Shown: positions 8,339 to 17,641 of the stretch, piece after piece | Layout of the letters: the number at the start of each line of letters is the position of its first letter | How positions within the stretch are numbered: position 1 is the stretch's first letter | NCBI RefSeq assembly: GCF_019966495.1 | Contig: NZ_JAIMIA010000031.1 | Location: forward strand, 1 to 46,092 | Origin: Tateyamaria pelophila | Lineage (GTDB): Bacteria; Pseudomonadota; Alphaproteobacteria; Rhodobacterales; Rhodobacteraceae | Length of the DNA: 46,092 bases | Direction: 5' to 3' | Notes under the pieces: generated by a model | Seen by the model: only the letters and a program-made list of their open reading frames with translations | What the model was told of the DNA's origin: nothing | Databases searched by the model: none | Program-made: the position numbers and the translations under genes

Positions 8339-9016
8339 TCAGAAGCCGACTTTCTGCTGCCAGACGATCGGGGCCATTCCAAGTTCCGCTTTGCGCGTAT
8401 GCCCCAATTTAGTCGCAAGGACAATCACGCCGTACAGAACAAAGAGGTACACTGGGTACGCCAGAAGCACCCAGGACGGTTCTCCAACGGCCAGAACTGC
8501 CAAAGCGGACGCGCAAAAGGACATGACCCAGGTGGACATCGTTTCCGAGCCCGGATCCCTGTACGCCTTCTTGATCGTTGCGACGCCGCCCAAAGAAGAC
8601 ACCGCAATGACGATGGCAAGCGCATAGGCCGTCGTGTCCGTCATGATCCAAAGCAAGACACCAATTCCCGCCGCGATCAGCATGCAGGCGTCACTTGCGT
8701 TCAGCAGGGACCCTGTGCCACGTGAAATCGACAATATGAAAATGAAGACCGTACTCGCGGCCTGAATGGCGACAAACCAAAGCGAACTCGTCGCGCCTTC
8801 ATAGATCTGGGAGCACAGTGTGATGCTGCTGAGCACGGACCAGATGAACCACGATGCGCGCTGCGGCTGTGTCCGCAAGGCCAATGTATCCCGGACGTAA
8901 GGCGCAAAGGCGAAAATGCTGACCAGACCAGCCAAAAGCCCGATGATGGGCAGCGCATGCTCGGTGTACCGGGGCGATACCCCGGCACTGTGAAATAAGA
9001 TTTCAATCACTAACAA
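8339..9016 (-). CDS. Seven-helix membrane protein with two PQ-loop-like repeats
   Basis: A 225-aa protein with about seven hydrophobic helices. Two segments resemble each other: LAGLVSIFAFAPYVRDTLAL with TQPQRASWFIWSV near residues 28-61, and VIAVSSLGGVATIKKAYRDP with SETMSTWVMSFCAS near residues 135-170. Each has a helix ending in a basic Y/R-D/K turn, then a polar S/T-x-W-x helix, the arrangement of SemiSWEET/PQ-loop transporters. The proline-glutamine pair is visible only in the first repeat. Transport of a small solute is inference. Convergent with the DsbA-like gene (28 nt apart). Confidence 0.65.
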   Translation of the reverse strand: MLVIEILFHSAGVSPRYTEHALPIIGLLAGLVSIFAFAPYVRDTLALRTQPQRASWFIWSVLSSITLCSQIYEGATSSLWFVAIQAASTVFIFILSISRGTGSLLNASDACMLIAAGIGVLLWIMTDTTAYALAIVIAVSSLGGVATIKKAYRDPGSETMSTWVMSFCASALAVLAVGEPSWVLLAYPVYLFVLYGVIVLATKLGHTRKAELGMAPIVWQQKVGF

Positions 9017-9230
9017 CAGACTCCGAAAAAATCTGATATGAAAAATGTGCGGCTGAAAATTTATATCGAAAAATGACGATACGATGAGCCTAGTACTTTG
9101 TTTGTAGTGTGCAATTCGAGTGCTTGTGCAGTCAGGTTTTCCATACTCGATTGCCCATGACTCAGGCTGTACAGTGTGCGCCGGTCAGCCGGTTGCCTCA
9201 TCTCGCGTCACGGTTTGACCGGGAGAGGCC

Positions 9231-9259
9231 TTGAAGGGCGCTGCAACCGGGTTTATACG
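9231..9259 (+). promoter_or_regulatory. Sigma70-type promoter for rplO-secY-adk
   Basis: TTGAAG (9231-9236) and TATACG (9254-9259) are spaced by 17 nt, about 97 nt before rplO. The -10 hexamer is identical to that proposed for rpmC. It falls in the 339-nt gap 9017-9355, which holds no credible gene: a frame open from 9176 into rplO lacks a start signal. A small CGCTTC/GAAGCG stem (9332-9353) surrounds the rplO ribosome-binding site. Confidence 0.5.
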
Positions 9260-9355
9260 CCCCCGGTGGACCTGCGGGCTCACGAGAATCAAAACCAAGA
9301 AACGCCGTGTTCGCCCATTCCGCTTCGGGGGCGCTTCCGGCTTAGGAGAAGCGAT

Positions 9356-9826
9356 ATGAAACTGCATGAACTGCGCGACAACCCTGGCGCAACAAAATCC
9401 CGCAAACGCGTGGGCCGCGGCCCGGGCTCCGGCTCCGGCAAGATGGGTGGCCGTGGTATCAAGGGTCAGAAATCCCGTTCGGGTGTGGCCATCAATGGTT
9501 ACGAAGGCGGTCAGATGCCGTTGTACCAACGTCTGCCCAAGCGTGGCTTTAACAAGCCGAACCGCAAGGCATTCGCCGTGATCAACCTTGGCCTGATCCA
9601 GAAATTCATTGATCTGGGCAAAATTGACGCCGGTTCCGCCATCACCGAAGACGCTCTGATTTCTTCTGGCGCGGTGCGTCGCAAGCTCGACGGCGTTCGT
9701 GTTCTGGCCAAAGGCGAGATCACAAGCAAAGTTGATCTGCAGGTGACCGGCGCGTCGAAATCGGCGGTTGAAGCCGTTGAAAAAGCCGGTGGCACACTCG
9801 CTATTGTCGCGGTCGCTGCCGAGTAA
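9356..9826 (+). CDS. rplO: 50S ribosomal protein L15 (uL15)
   Basis: The 156-aa product begins [20 protein letters not shown], followed by the Gly-rich [20 protein letters not shown], the L15 tail that threads through 23S rRNA. The C-terminal half has the usual [25 protein letters not shown] lies 7 nt before ATG 9356. It is separated from rpmD by 2.6 kb of unrelated genes and therefore heads its own unit with secY and adk. Confidence 0.97.
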   Translation: MKLHELRDNPGATKSRKRVGRGPGSGSGKMGGRGIKGQKSRSGVAINGYEGGQMPLYQRLPKRGFNKPNRKAFAVINLGLIQKFIDLGKIDAGSAITEDALISSGAVRRKLDGVRVLAKGEITSKVDLQVTGASKSAVEAVEKAGGTLAIVAVAAE

Positions 9827-9941
9827 GCCTCTAACACGCCTTGTGAGCCGCGCCTGAGCGGCTTACATAAGGCAGAGTTTTTCATAGCGCCGCCCGCCGG
9901 AAAATGGTCTGGGCGGTGTTTTGCCAAAGGACATCGCCCGC

Positions 9942-11306
9942 ATGGTATCTGCTGTCGAGAATATGGCCGCCAACACGAGCTGGAGCGCTCTTGGCAAGGC
10001 CACCGACCTGCGCAATCGCATCCTGTTCACACTCGGTCTGCTGATCGTATACCGGCTGGGCACGTTTATCCCGGTGCCGGGCATAGACGGTGCGGCGCTG
10101 CGCGAGTTCATGGAAAGCGCGGGGCAGGGCATTGGCGGCATGGTTTCCATGTTTACCGGCGGGGCGCTGGGGCGCATGGGTATCTTTGCTCTCGGCATCA
10201 TGCCCTACATTTCGGCCTCGATCATCGTTCAGCTTCTGACCTCGATGGTGCCCAAGCTTGAGCAACTCAAGAAAGAGGGCGAGCAGGGCCGCAAGAAAAT
10301 CAACCAATATACCCGGTACGGCACTGTGGCGCTGGCGACCTTGCAGGCCTACGGCCTTGCCGTATCCTTGGAATCCGGTGATCTGGTGACCGATCCTGGC
10401 ATGTTCTTCCGGATGGCCTGTCTGATCACGCTGGTCGGTGGCACGATGTTCCTGATGTGGCTGGGTGAACAGATCACCGCACGCGGTATCGGCAACGGTA
10501 TCTCTCTCATCATCTTTGTCGGCATCATCGCCGAGGTTCCCGCCGCGATCGCGCAGTTCTTCGCTTCTGGCCGGTCCGGTGCCATCAGCCCGGCGGTCAT
10601 CGTTGGTGTGCTGGTGATGGTCATCGCGACAATCATGTTCGTGGTTTTCATGGAGCGCGCCTTGCGCAAGATCCATATTCAATATCCCCGTCGGCAGGTG
10701 GGTATGAAGGTCTATGACGGCGGCTCAAGTCACCTGCCCGTCAAGGTCAACCCGGCAGGTGTTATCCCCGCGATCTTCGCCTCGTCCTTGCTGCTGTTGC
10801 CGATCACGATCAGCACGTTTTCGGGCAACTCGACCAATCCGATCATGAGCTGGCTCTTGGCCAATTTTGGCCCCGGACAGCCGCTTTATCTGGCGTTTTT
10901 CGTCGTGATGATCGTGTTCTTCACCTATTTCTACACGTTCAATGTCAGCTTCAAACCTGACGACGTGGCGGACAACCTCAAGAACCAGAACGGCTTCATT
11001 CCCGGTATTCGTCCCGGTAAGAAAACTGCTGAGTATCTGGAATATGTGGTCAACAGGGTTCTGGTGCTCGGGTCGGCCTATCTGGCCGCAGTGTGTCTGT
11101 TGCCGGAAATCCTGCGGGGCCAATTTGCCATACCCTTCTACTTTGGCGGCACATCGGTCCTGATCGTCGTGTCGGTGACGATGGACACCATTCAACAAGC
11201 GCAAAGCCATCTTTTGGCCCATCAATACGAAGGGCTGATCGAGAAATCACAACTGCGTGGCAAAGGCTCGAAGGGCCGCAAGAAACGGAGCCCTGTGCGT
11301 CGATGA
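9942..11306 (+). CDS. secY: Protein translocase subunit SecY
   Basis: The product of 454 aa (start ATG 9942, [14 protein letters not shown]) has ten hydrophobic helices. Family signatures include [12 protein letters not shown] near the first helix, [15 protein letters not shown] (helix 2, plug-adjacent), GLAVSLES, the cytoplasmic loop with [13 protein letters not shown], and [20 protein letters not shown] with PGIRPG in the C5 loop that contacts SecA and ribosomes. A basic C-terminus ([12 protein letters not shown]) follows helix 10. It forms the Sec channel with SecE and SecG. Its TGA overlaps the adk ATG (ATGA), so the two are translationally coupled. Confidence 0.98.
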   Translation: MVSAVENMAANTSWSALGKATDLRNRILFTLGLLIVYRLGTFIPVPGIDGAALREFMESAGQGIGGMVSMFTGGALGRMGIFALGIMPYISASIIVQLLTSMVPKLEQLKKEGEQGRKKINQYTRYGTVALATLQAYGLAVSLESGDLVTDPGMFFRMACLITLVGGTMFLMWLGEQITARGIGNGISLIIFVGIIAEVPAAIAQFFASGRSGAISPAVIVGVLVMVIATIMFVVFMERALRKIHIQYPRRQVGMKVYDGGSSHLPVKVNPAGVIPAIFASSLLLLPITISTFSGNSTNPIMSWLLANFGPGQPLYLAFFVVMIVFFTYFYTFNVSFKPDDVADNLKNQNGFIPGIRPGKKTAEYLEYVVNRVLVLGSAYLAAVCLLPEILRGQFAIPFYFGGTSVLIVVSVTMDTIQQAQSHLLAHQYEGLIEKSQLRGKGSKGRKKRSPVRR

Positions 11307-11947
11307 ATATCATACTGCTTGGCCCGCCCGGAGCGGGTAAAGGAACCCAGGCCCGTTTTCTGGTAGAAGAACGTGGCATGGTGCAATTGTCGACTGGCGA
11401 TATGTTGCGCGCCGCCAAGGACAGCGGGACCGAAATGGGCAAGATCGTCGCTGACGTGATGGCTCGTGGTGCCCTCGTCACGGACGATATCGTGATCGGT
11501 CTGATCCGCGAGCAAATCGAGACGGTCAAGTCGAACGGTTTCATCTTTGATGGTTTCCCTCGTACGCTGGCGCAAGCCGACGCGTTGAACGACTTGCTGG
11601 CAGAAGAAGGCGAAACCCTCGATGCCGTGATCGAGATGGAAGTGGATGACGAAGCCTTGGTGGCCCGGATCACGGCCCGCTCGACCTGCGCGGGATGCGG
11701 TGAGGTTTATAATGATAACACCAAACCGGTTCCAGCGGATGGGATCTGCACCAATTGTGGAGAATCCAAGGGGTTCACGCGTCGCGCTGACGACAACGAG
11801 GAAAGCCTCAAGACCCGCCTGATGGAATATTACAAGAAAACATCACCGCTGATCGGCTATTACTATGCCAAGGGTCAGTTGACCAAAGTGAATGGTCTGG
11901 GCGAGATGGCCACCGTGAAAGCTGACATTGCAACGGTCCTTGATTAG
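11303..11947 (+). CDS. adk: Adenylate kinase with zinc-binding LID
   Basis: The 214-aa enzyme interconverts ATP+AMP and 2 ADP. The P-loop [10 protein letters not shown] is at residues 7-16, STGDMLR lies near 30, and the DGFPRT motif at 83-88 is involved in AMP binding. The long-form LID carries Cys129-x2-Cys132 and Cys149-x2-Cys152, a full zinc site that is common in Gram-positives and alphaproteobacteria but absent from E. coli Adk. The start codon overlaps the secY stop (ATGA). The unit appears to end here, since a promoter for rpsM lies in the following 268-nt gap. Confidence 0.97.
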   Translation: MNIILLGPPGAGKGTQARFLVEERGMVQLSTGDMLRAAKDSGTEMGKIVADVMARGALVTDDIVIGLIREQIETVKSNGFIFDGFPRTLAQADALNDLLAEEGETLDAVIEMEVDDEALVARITARSTCAGCGEVYNDNTKPVPADGICTNCGESKGFTRRADDNEESLKTRLMEYYKKTSPLIGYYYAKGQLTKVNGLGEMATVKADIATVLD

Positions 11948-12041
11948 CGATTTGATATAAACCCGCGCGTGGAACCTTGTCGGCGCAATCGACGAAAGAT
12001 CGCGCACAGATGCGCCTCATGAACAGGTGATGAAACCGGGG

Positions 12042-12070
12042 TTGACGCCCCAGTAAACAACGCCTATCTC
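12042..12070 (+). promoter_or_regulatory. Sigma70-type promoter for rpsM-rpsK-rpoA-rplQ
   Basis: TTGACG (12042-12047) and TATCTC (12065-12070) are separated by exactly 17 nt. The -35 fits the alphaproteobacterial consensus well. It predicts a leader of about 140 nt before rpsM, which contains two hairpins. Confidence 0.6.
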
Positions 12071-12132
12071 ACGCCATCTCTAACGAGAATCAATGATGGG
12101 AACGCGTCCCATCAGATCACCTGATCAGCGGC

Positions 12133-12194
12133 AGGCCCGGGGGCGAAATCCTTGGGCCTTATGTTGTGAAAAAAGGGCCCGGAACTACGGGCCC
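12133..12194 (+). promoter_or_regulatory. Structured rpsM leader with two GGGCCC-type hairpins
   Basis: Hairpin 1 pairs AGGCCC (12133-12138) with GGGCCT (12154-12159). Hairpin 2 pairs GGGCCCG (12175-12181) with CGGGCCC (12188-12194) around GAACTA, ending 7 nt before the AAGGAAAG ribosome-binding site. In E. coli the alpha operon leader is bound by S4, but rpsD is not in this cluster, so any regulator here is unknown. Confidence 0.5.
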
Positions 12195-12215
12195 GCAACG
12201 AAAAGGAAAGCCCAC

Positions 12216-12584
12216 GTGGCACGTATTGCAGGGGTCAACATACCCACAGCCAAACGGGTCCCGATTGCACTGACTTACATTACAGGCATCGGCACCTCCT
12301 CCGCCCAACAAATCTGCGAAGCCGTCGGCATCGACATCAGCCGTCGCGTCAATGAATTGAGCGATGCAGAAGTTTTGAAAATCCGCGAGCACATCGACGA
12401 GAACTTTACCGTCGAGGGTGACCTGCGTCGTGAAACGCAGATGAACATCAAACGTCTGATGGACCTTGGTTGCTACCGCGGCCTGCGCCACCGTCGTAAC
12501 CTGCCCGTCCGTGGTCAGCGTACACACACCAATGCTCGCACCCGCAAAGGCCCCGCAAAGGCCATTGCCGGCAAGAAGAAATAA
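12216..12584 (+). CDS. rpsM: 30S ribosomal protein S13 (uS13)
   Basis: The 122-aa protein uses a GTG start at 12216, giving (M)[20 protein letters not shown], the standard S13 opening, with AAGGAAAG 7 nt upstream. The C-terminal [20 protein letters not shown] and RTRKGPAK tail reaches toward tRNA in the P site. There is no ATG at the correct position. The GTG start and the leader hairpins suggest translational control of the operon's first gene. Confidence 0.96.
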   Translation: MARIAGVNIPTAKRVPIALTYITGIGTSSAQQICEAVGIDISRRVNELSDAEVLKIREHIDENFTVEGDLRRETQMNIKRLMDLGCYRGLRHRRNLPVRGQRTHTNARTRKGPAKAIAGKKK

Positions 12585-12596
12585 GGGGACGCACAG

Positions 12597-12986
12597 ATGG
12601 CACGCGATACACGCAAGACCAAGCGCAAGGTCTCCAAGAACATCGCCGCAGGAGTGGCGCATGTGAATTCTTCTTTCAACAACACCAAGATCCTGATTTC
12701 GGACGTGCAGGGCAATGCCATTGCATGGTCGTCGGCCGGTACCATGGGCTTTAAAGGCTCGCGGAAATCCACGCCTTACGCGGCCCAGATGGCTGCCGAA
12801 GATGCGGCCAAGAAGGCTCAGGAACACGGCGTCAAGACAATCGAAGTCGAAGTGCAGGGCCCCGGTTCGGGTCGTGAGTCGGCTTTACGTGCTTTGGCTG
12901 CTGCCGGGTTCAACGTTACATCGATCCGTGACGTGACTCCAATGGCACATAACGGCTGCCGCCCACCAAAGCGCCGCCGCGTCTAA
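12597..12986 (+). CDS. rpsK: 30S ribosomal protein S11 (uS11)
   Basis: The 129-aa protein begins [20 protein letters not shown] and carries [20 protein letters not shown] and the C-terminal signature [21 protein letters not shown]11 forms the 30S platform next to the mRNA exit channel. It follows rpsM by 12 nt. The next gene, rpoA, starts 114 nt further on. Confidence 0.98.
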   Translation: MARDTRKTKRKVSKNIAAGVAHVNSSFNNTKILISDVQGNAIAWSSAGTMGFKGSRKSTPYAAQMAAEDAAKKAQEHGVKTIEVEVQGPGSGRESALRALAAAGFNVTSIRDVTPMAHNGCRPPKRRRV

Positions 12987-13100
12987 GTACGAACGGAACG
13001 ACCATGGGGCCGCGTGTTTCGCACGGCCCCGATCCGCTTTTCTGAAACCTCGGGAGTCGGCGCGTTAGGACATGGCGCGCGGACAAGAATGGAGGGACGC

Positions 13101-14117
13101 ATGATCCACAAAAATTGGGCAGAACTGATCAAGCCACAGCAGCTTGAAGTCAAGCCGGGCAACGAGCCTGCGCGCCAGGCGACCGTGATCGCCGAGCCGC
13201 TGGAGCGTGGTTTTGGCCTGACCATGGGCAACGCCCTGCGCCGCGTGCTGATGAGCTCGCTGCAAGGCGCTGCGATTTCGTCGGTACAAATCGACAACGT
13301 GCTGCATGAGTTCTCGAGCGTGGCCGGTGTGCGTGAAGACGTCACCGACATAATCCTGAACCTCAAAGGTGTGAGCCTGCGGATGGAAGTCGAAGGGCCC
13401 AAGCGGCTGTCGATCTCTGCCAAGGGTCCGGGTGTTGTTACGGCCGGTGACATCTCCGAAAGCGCCGGGATCGAGATCCTGAACCGCGATCATGTGATCT
13501 GCCACCTTGATGACGGTGCCGACGTGTACATGGAACTGACGGTCAATACCGGCAAGGGCTATGTCTCCGCGGACAAGAACAAACCCGAAGATGCGCCCAT
13601 CGGCCTGATCCCGATCGACGCAATCTATTCGCCGGTCAAGAAGGTCAGCTATGATGTTCAGCCAACCCGTGAAGGTCAGGTTCTGGATTATGACAAGCTG
13701 ACGATGAAAGTCGAAACAGACGGCTCGCTGACCCCCGACGATGCTGTGGCCTTTGCCGCGCGCATTTTGCAGGATCAGTTGGGCATCTTCGTCAACTTCG
13801 ACGAACCAGAATCGGCCTCGCGTCAAGACGACGACGACGGTCTCGAGTTCAACCCGCTGCTGCTCAAGAAAGTAGACGAACTGGAATTGTCCGTTCGTTC
13901 GGCAAACTGCCTCAAAAACGACAATATCGTTTACATCGGCGATCTCATCCAGAAGACCGAAGCAGAGATGCTGCGCACGCCGAACTTTGGCCGCAAGTCG
14001 CTGAACGAGATCAAGGAAGTGTTGTCCGGCATGGGTCTGCACCTCGGCATGGACGTCGAAGACTGGCCACCAGACAACATCGAAGACCTCGCCAAGAAGT
14101 TCGAAGACAACTTCTAA
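13101..14117 (+). CDS. rpoA: RNA polymerase subunit alpha
   Basis: The 338-aa protein starts at ATG 13101 ([20 protein letters not shown]), with GGAGGG 6 nt before it. The frame open from 13014 is not the start. The N-terminal dimerisation domain contains the signature [20 protein letters not shown] with the family's [14 protein letters not shown]. The C-terminal domain (about 265-325) has [20 protein letters not shown] and [20 protein letters not shown], which bind UP-element DNA and activators. A perfect 28-bp palindrome follows 10 nt after the stop, before rplQ. Confidence 0.98.
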   Translation: MIHKNWAELIKPQQLEVKPGNEPARQATVIAEPLERGFGLTMGNALRRVLMSSLQGAAISSVQIDNVLHEFSSVAGVREDVTDIILNLKGVSLRMEVEGPKRLSISAKGPGVVTAGDISESAGIEILNRDHVICHLDDGADVYMELTVNTGKGYVSADKNKPEDAPIGLIPIDAIYSPVKKVSYDVQPTREGQVLDYDKLTMKVETDGSLTPDDAVAFAARILQDQLGIFVNFDEPESASRQDDDDGLEFNPLLLKKVDELELSVRSANCLKNDNIVYIGDLIQKTEAEMLRTPNFGRKSLNEIKEVLSGMGLHLGMDVEDWPPDNIEDLAKKFEDNF

Positions 14118-14127
14118 GCCATTGGTA

Positions 14128-14155
14128 CCAAGATTTTTCGTACGAAAAATCTTGG
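14128..14155 (+). repeat. Perfect 28-bp palindrome between rpoA and rplQ
   Basis: The centre is ATTTTTCGTACGAAAAAT, flanked symmetrically by CCAAG and CTTGG. The 22-bp core recurs at 23219-23240 between engB and argB. The T run lies in the 5' arm of the RNA hairpin rather than after it, which is not the normal terminator layout on either strand. Confidence 0.85.
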
Positions 14156-14257
14156 GCGCCGACCCCGGGCTAAAGCGCCCCAAGGAGAGCAGGTGACACG
14201 CATCGTCTGCCGGACAAAGCAAAACCGCCCGTAGAGGGCACGATTAGGAGATAGAAA

Positions 14258-14677
14258 ATGCGTCACGCACGTGGTTACCGCCGCCTGAACCGGACTCATG
14301 AACACCGCAAGGCGTTGTTCTCGAACATGGCAGGCTCACTCATCGAACATGAGCAAATCAAGACAACTCTGCCCAAGGCAAAAGAACTGCGCCCGATCAT
14401 CGAAAAGATGATCACGCTCGCCAAGCGCGGCGACTTGCACGCCCGTCGTCAGGCCGCATCCAAGCTGAAGGAAGAACAATACGTCGCCAAACTGTTTGAC
14501 GTTCTCGGCCCACGTTATGCCGACCGTCAGGGTGGTTATGTGCGGGTACTCAAAGCCGGTTTCCGCTACGGCGATATGGCACCGATGGCCATCATCGAGT
14601 TCGTGGACCGCGACCGCGACGCCAAAGGCGCTGCCGATAAGGCCCGTGTTGCAGCCGAAGAAGCCGCAGACGAATAA
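14258..14677 (+). CDS. rplQ: 50S ribosomal protein L17 (bL17)
   Basis: The 139-aa protein begins [20 protein letters not shown], followed by [20 protein letters not shown] and [19 protein letters not shown], all L17 signatures. The final ~18 residues are Ala/Glu-rich, a lineage-type extension. L17 lies at the 50S exit-tunnel rim. It is the last gene of the alpha operon; an intrinsic terminator lies 25 nt after the stop. Confidence 0.98.
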   Translation: MRHARGYRRLNRTHEHRKALFSNMAGSLIEHEQIKTTLPKAKELRPIIEKMITLAKRGDLHARRQAASKLKEEQYVAKLFDVLGPRYADRQGGYVRVLKAGFRYGDMAPMAIIEFVDRDRDAKGAADKARVAAEEAADE

Positions 14678-14702
14678 TATCCAAACAATTTGGATGTGCT
14701 GG

Positions 14703-14726
14703 GCCCCTGCAAATGCGGGGGCTTTT
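14703..14726 (+). terminator. Rho-independent terminator after rplQ
   Basis: An 8-bp GC-rich stem (14703-14710 with 14715-14722, loop AAAT) is followed by TTTT and, after two bases, another TTTT. It closes the rpsM-rplQ unit. Confidence 0.85.
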
Positions 14727-14881
14727 GCGTTTTCTGTGTTTTGTCTGTAAGCTTTTCCATCCGGCTTTTCCCCCGCGGGTTTTGAATATTTCAGGAACCA
14801 TGAAACAGTCTGTACGTCGATTTTATGCTTGCACCGACGCATCGAAGGGCTGCGTTTGCTGGGGTGAACGGAGCGCGCTCC

Positions 14882-16186
14882 ATGGCTGACCTGTTTGGAA
14901 CGGAGACATCGCCCGATACCGGCCATCGCCCCCTTGCGGATCGCTTACGTCCGCAAAAGCTGTCTGACGTCATTGGTCAGGCAAAGGTGATTGGCCCCGA
15001 GGGGCCGTTGACCGTGATGCTGGAAGCCGGTGCATTGGGTTCACTGATATTCTGGGGCCCGCCGGGCGTCGGAAAAACCACGATTGCGCGCCTTCTGGCC
15101 AATGAAACCGACCTGCATTTCGTACAGATCAGCGCCATTTTCACAGGTGTTCCGGACCTCAAGAAAGTGTTCGAAGCCGCCAAGTTCAGACGGCAAAACG
15201 GGCAGGGCACCTTGTTGTTCGTCGACGAGATCCATCGTTTCAACAAGGCACAGCAGGACGGTTTTCTGCCGCACATGGAAGACGGGACAATCCTGCTGGT
15301 CGGGGCCACGACCGAAAATCCCAGCTTTGAGTTGAACGCTGCCGTTCTGAGCCGCGCACAGGTCCTTGTGTTGGAACGGCTTGACCTGAAAGATTTGGAA
15401 CTGCTGGCGCAACGGGCCGAACAGGAACTCAACCGCCCCTTGCCGCTGGATGGTCTCGCGCGCGAAAACCTGTTGGAGATGGCAGATGGCGATGGCCGCG
15501 CCCTATTGAACCTGATCGAGCAGGTGATGGCCTGGACCGTGACCGGGACGTTGGATCAAAACGCGCTTGCGACCCGTTTGATGCGGCGGGCTGCGCAATA
15601 TGACAAATCGGGCGACGCGCACTACAATCTCATTTCTGCGCTGCACAAATCGGTCCGCGGCTCCGACCCGGATGCGGCCCTTTATTGGTTTGCACGTATG
15701 CTGGAGGGCGGCGAAGATCCCCGCTTTCTTGCCCGCCGCATCACCCGGATGGCGGTCGAAGATATTGGCTTGGCAGACCCGCAGGCGCAATCTGTCTGCC
15801 TGCAAGGCTGGGAAACCTATGAACGGCTTGGCAGCCCGGAGGGCGAGCTGGCGTTGGCACAGGCGCTTGTCTATCTTGCTTTGGCCCCCAAGTCGAACGC
15901 GACCTACGTGGCATACAAGGGCGCGCGGCGCGCAGCCAAACAGACCGGATCAGAGCCACCGCCCAAACATATCCTGAACGCGCCTACATCGTTGATGAAG
16001 GATCAGGGATACGGCACAGGCTATGCCTATGATCACGATGCCGAAGATGGGTTTTCCGGCCAGAACTATTTCCCTGATGGAATGGATCGTCCGGATCTCT
16101 ATCAACCGGTCGAGCGCGGGTTTGAGCGGGATCTGAAAAAACGGCTGGACTACTTTGCGCGGCTCCGGGCCAAGCGTGAAACTTGA
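14882..16186 (+). CDS. rarA: Replication-associated recombination protein RarA (MgsA), AAA+ ATPase
   Basis: Starting at ATG 14882 the product is 434 aa. It has PLADRLRPQKLSDVIGQ, Walker A GPPGVGKTT near residues 59-67, Walker B LLFVDEIHRFNKAQQD near 115 and sensor 1 VGATTENPSFELN, the classic RarA/WRNIP1 layout. The C-terminal tetramerisation region has LISALHKSVRGSDPDAALYW and AYKGARRAAKQ. RarA acts at stalled replication forks with SSB. The upstream in-frame start at 14825 adds 19 unconserved residues and is rejected. It heads a five-gene plus-strand string (rarA-crcB-rluC-HAD-ATP12). Confidence 0.95.
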   Translation: MADLFGTETSPDTGHRPLADRLRPQKLSDVIGQAKVIGPEGPLTVMLEAGALGSLIFWGPPGVGKTTIARLLANETDLHFVQISAIFTGVPDLKKVFEAAKFRRQNGQGTLLFVDEIHRFNKAQQDGFLPHMEDGTILLVGATTENPSFELNAAVLSRAQVLVLERLDLKDLELLAQRAEQELNRPLPLDGLARENLLEMADGDGRALLNLIEQVMAWTVTGTLDQNALATRLMRRAAQYDKSGDAHYNLISALHKSVRGSDPDAALYWFARMLEGGEDPRFLARRITRMAVEDIGLADPQAQSVCLQGWETYERLGSPEGELALAQALVYLALAPKSNATYVAYKGARRAAKQTGSEPPPKHILNAPTSLMKDQGYGTGYAYDHDAEDGFSGQNYFPDGMDRPDLYQPVERGFERDLKKRLDYFARLRAKRET

Positions 16187-16217
16187 CTCTTGTACGCGTT
16201 CGGACGACAGACCGCAC

Positions 16218-16598
16218 ATGACCTCAACACTCTCTCTTGTTGCCCTTGGCGGGGCCATCGGCGCATCCTTGCGCTGGTTGACGGGCGTGGCCATTCTACG
16301 CGCACTGGGGCCGACTGACTTCCCCCTGGCCATCATCACCGTGAACGTGATCGGTTCTTTTCTGATGGGATTCTTTGTGGTTGCCGCGGCCCATCGCGGC
16401 CTGACGCATCTGAGCCCCTTTGTGATGACGGGTCTGTTGGGTGGGTTCACGACATTCTCTGCCTTTTCGCTTGAAACCATGACGATGATCGAACGTGGCC
16501 AGGTGGGGCAGGCGGGCCTCTATATTTTGTTGTCGGTGGGCCTGTCGGTCGGAGCACTGGCATTGGGGCTGTTTGCAGCCCGAGGAGTATTCCTATGA
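16218..16598 (+). CDS. crcB: Fluoride channel CrcB/Fluc
   Basis: The 126-aa, four-helix protein exports F- as a dual-topology dimer. Signatures are LGGAIGASLRWLTG, VNVIGSFLMGFF and GLLGGFTTFSAFSLE, the last supplying the Phe-box and the central Na+-site region. The start at 16218 gives the normal length. No fluoride riboswitch can be placed upstream, since the region is rarA coding sequence. Its TGA overlaps the next gene's ATG (ATGA). Confidence 0.95.
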   Translation: MTSTLSLVALGGAIGASLRWLTGVAILRALGPTDFPLAIITVNVIGSFLMGFFVVAAAHRGLTHLSPFVMTGLLGGFTTFSAFSLETMTMIERGQVGQAGLYILLSVGLSVGALALGLFAARGVFL

Positions 16599-17641
16599 GT
16601 CGAGTTCAAACAGTCACTGTCGCCGAAGGCGAAGGCGATCAGCGTCTGGATCGCTGGATGAAGCGCCGATTTCCGCAGGTCAGCCAGGGCATGATCGAAA
16701 AGATGTGTCGCAAGGGCGAGTGTCGCATTGATGGGGGGCGGGTGAAATCCTCGACCCGTGTCGAAGAGGGCATGCAGGTGCGTATTCCGCCGCTGCCGGA
16801 CAAGGCGGCGCCTGTCGTCGTGCGCACAACCGTTTCGGACGCGGACACCAAGCTGATCCAGTCCTGCGTGATTTACCGCGACGATCATATCATAGCGCTG
16901 AACAAACCGCCGGGTCTGGCGACCCAAGGGGGGTCAGGCCAGACGCGCCATGTCGACGGCATGGCCGAAGCTCTGAAATTCGGGTTTGAGGAAAAGCCGC
17001 GCCTCGTCCACCGGCTCGACAGGGACACGTCGGGTGTGTTGCTGATGGCCCGCACCCGGTTGGCGGCCAAGGCCCTCACGGCAGCAATGCGTCACCGCGA
17101 AACGCGCAAAATCTACTGGGCCCTCGTGGCTGGCGTTCCGACGCCTTACCTCGCCGAGATCAAGTACGGTCTGGTCAAGGCGGGCGGCCATGGAAAAGGC
17201 GGCGAAGGTGAGAAAATGGTCGCGGTGCATCCGCGCGACATTGAGAGCACCTTTGGAGCCAAGCGGGCGCATACGCTTTATGCCACGCTTTACCGTGTCG
17301 CGTCGCGGGCGGCCTGGGTGGCGCTTGAGCCTTTGACGGGCCGCACGCACCAGCTGCGCGCCCACATGGCCGAGATTGGCCATCCGATCATTGGCGATGG
17401 CAAATATGGCGGCTCTGGCCAGGAAAACATGGGCGACGGTTGGGGCGCGCAATTGGGGGGCATCATCTCGAAAAAGCTGCACCTGCATGCCCGTATGATC
17501 CGGTTTGAGCATCCCGAGACCCGCAAGGTGACCACCATCACCGCCGCCATGCCCGAGCATATGAAACAAAGCTGGGATACGTTCGGCTGGACCGAAGATC
17601 TGGCCGCCGAAGACCCGTTCGAGAGCCTTCATGACGACTAG
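16595..17641 (+). CDS. rluC: RluC-type 23S rRNA pseudouridine synthase
   Basis: The 348-aa protein has an N-terminal S4 RNA-binding domain (about residues 16-75: QRLDRWMKRRFPQVSQGMIE). The RluA-family catalytic domain follows, with LVHRLDRDTSGVLLMART carrying the catalytic Asp, then LTGRTHQLRAHMAEIGHPI and GDGKYGG. RluC isomerises U955/U2504/U2580 in E. coli 23S rRNA; the exact sites here are inferred. It overlaps crcB by 4 nt and the HAD gene by 11 nt. The C-terminal 25 residues are acidic. Confidence 0.88.
   Translation: MSRVQTVTVAEGEGDQRLDRWMKRRFPQVSQGMIEKMCRKGECRIDGGRVKSSTRVEEGMQVRIPPLPDKAAPVVVRTTVSDADTKLIQSCVIYRDDHIIALNKPPGLATQGGSGQTRHVDGMAEALKFGFEEKPRLVHRLDRDTSGVLLMARTRLAAKALTAAMRHRETRKIYWALVAGVPTPYLAEIKYGLVKAGGHGKGGEGEKMVAVHPRDIESTFGAKRAHTLYATLYRVASRAAWVALEPLTGRTHQLRAHMAEIGHPIIGDGKYGGSGQENMGDGWGAQLGGIISKKLHLHARMIRFEHPETRKVTTITAAMPEHMKQSWDTFGWTEDLAAEDPFESLHDD

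Noticed and set aside
9176-9355. N-terminal extension of rplO by 60 codons
   Set aside because: It crosses the proposed promoter and lacks a ribosome-binding site. The canonical L15 N-terminus starts at 9356.
13065-14222. 385-codon minus-strand frame opposite rpoA
   Set aside because: It is antisense to a clear rpoA, has no ribosome-binding site and no recognisable domain; it is a shadow of high-GC codon bias.
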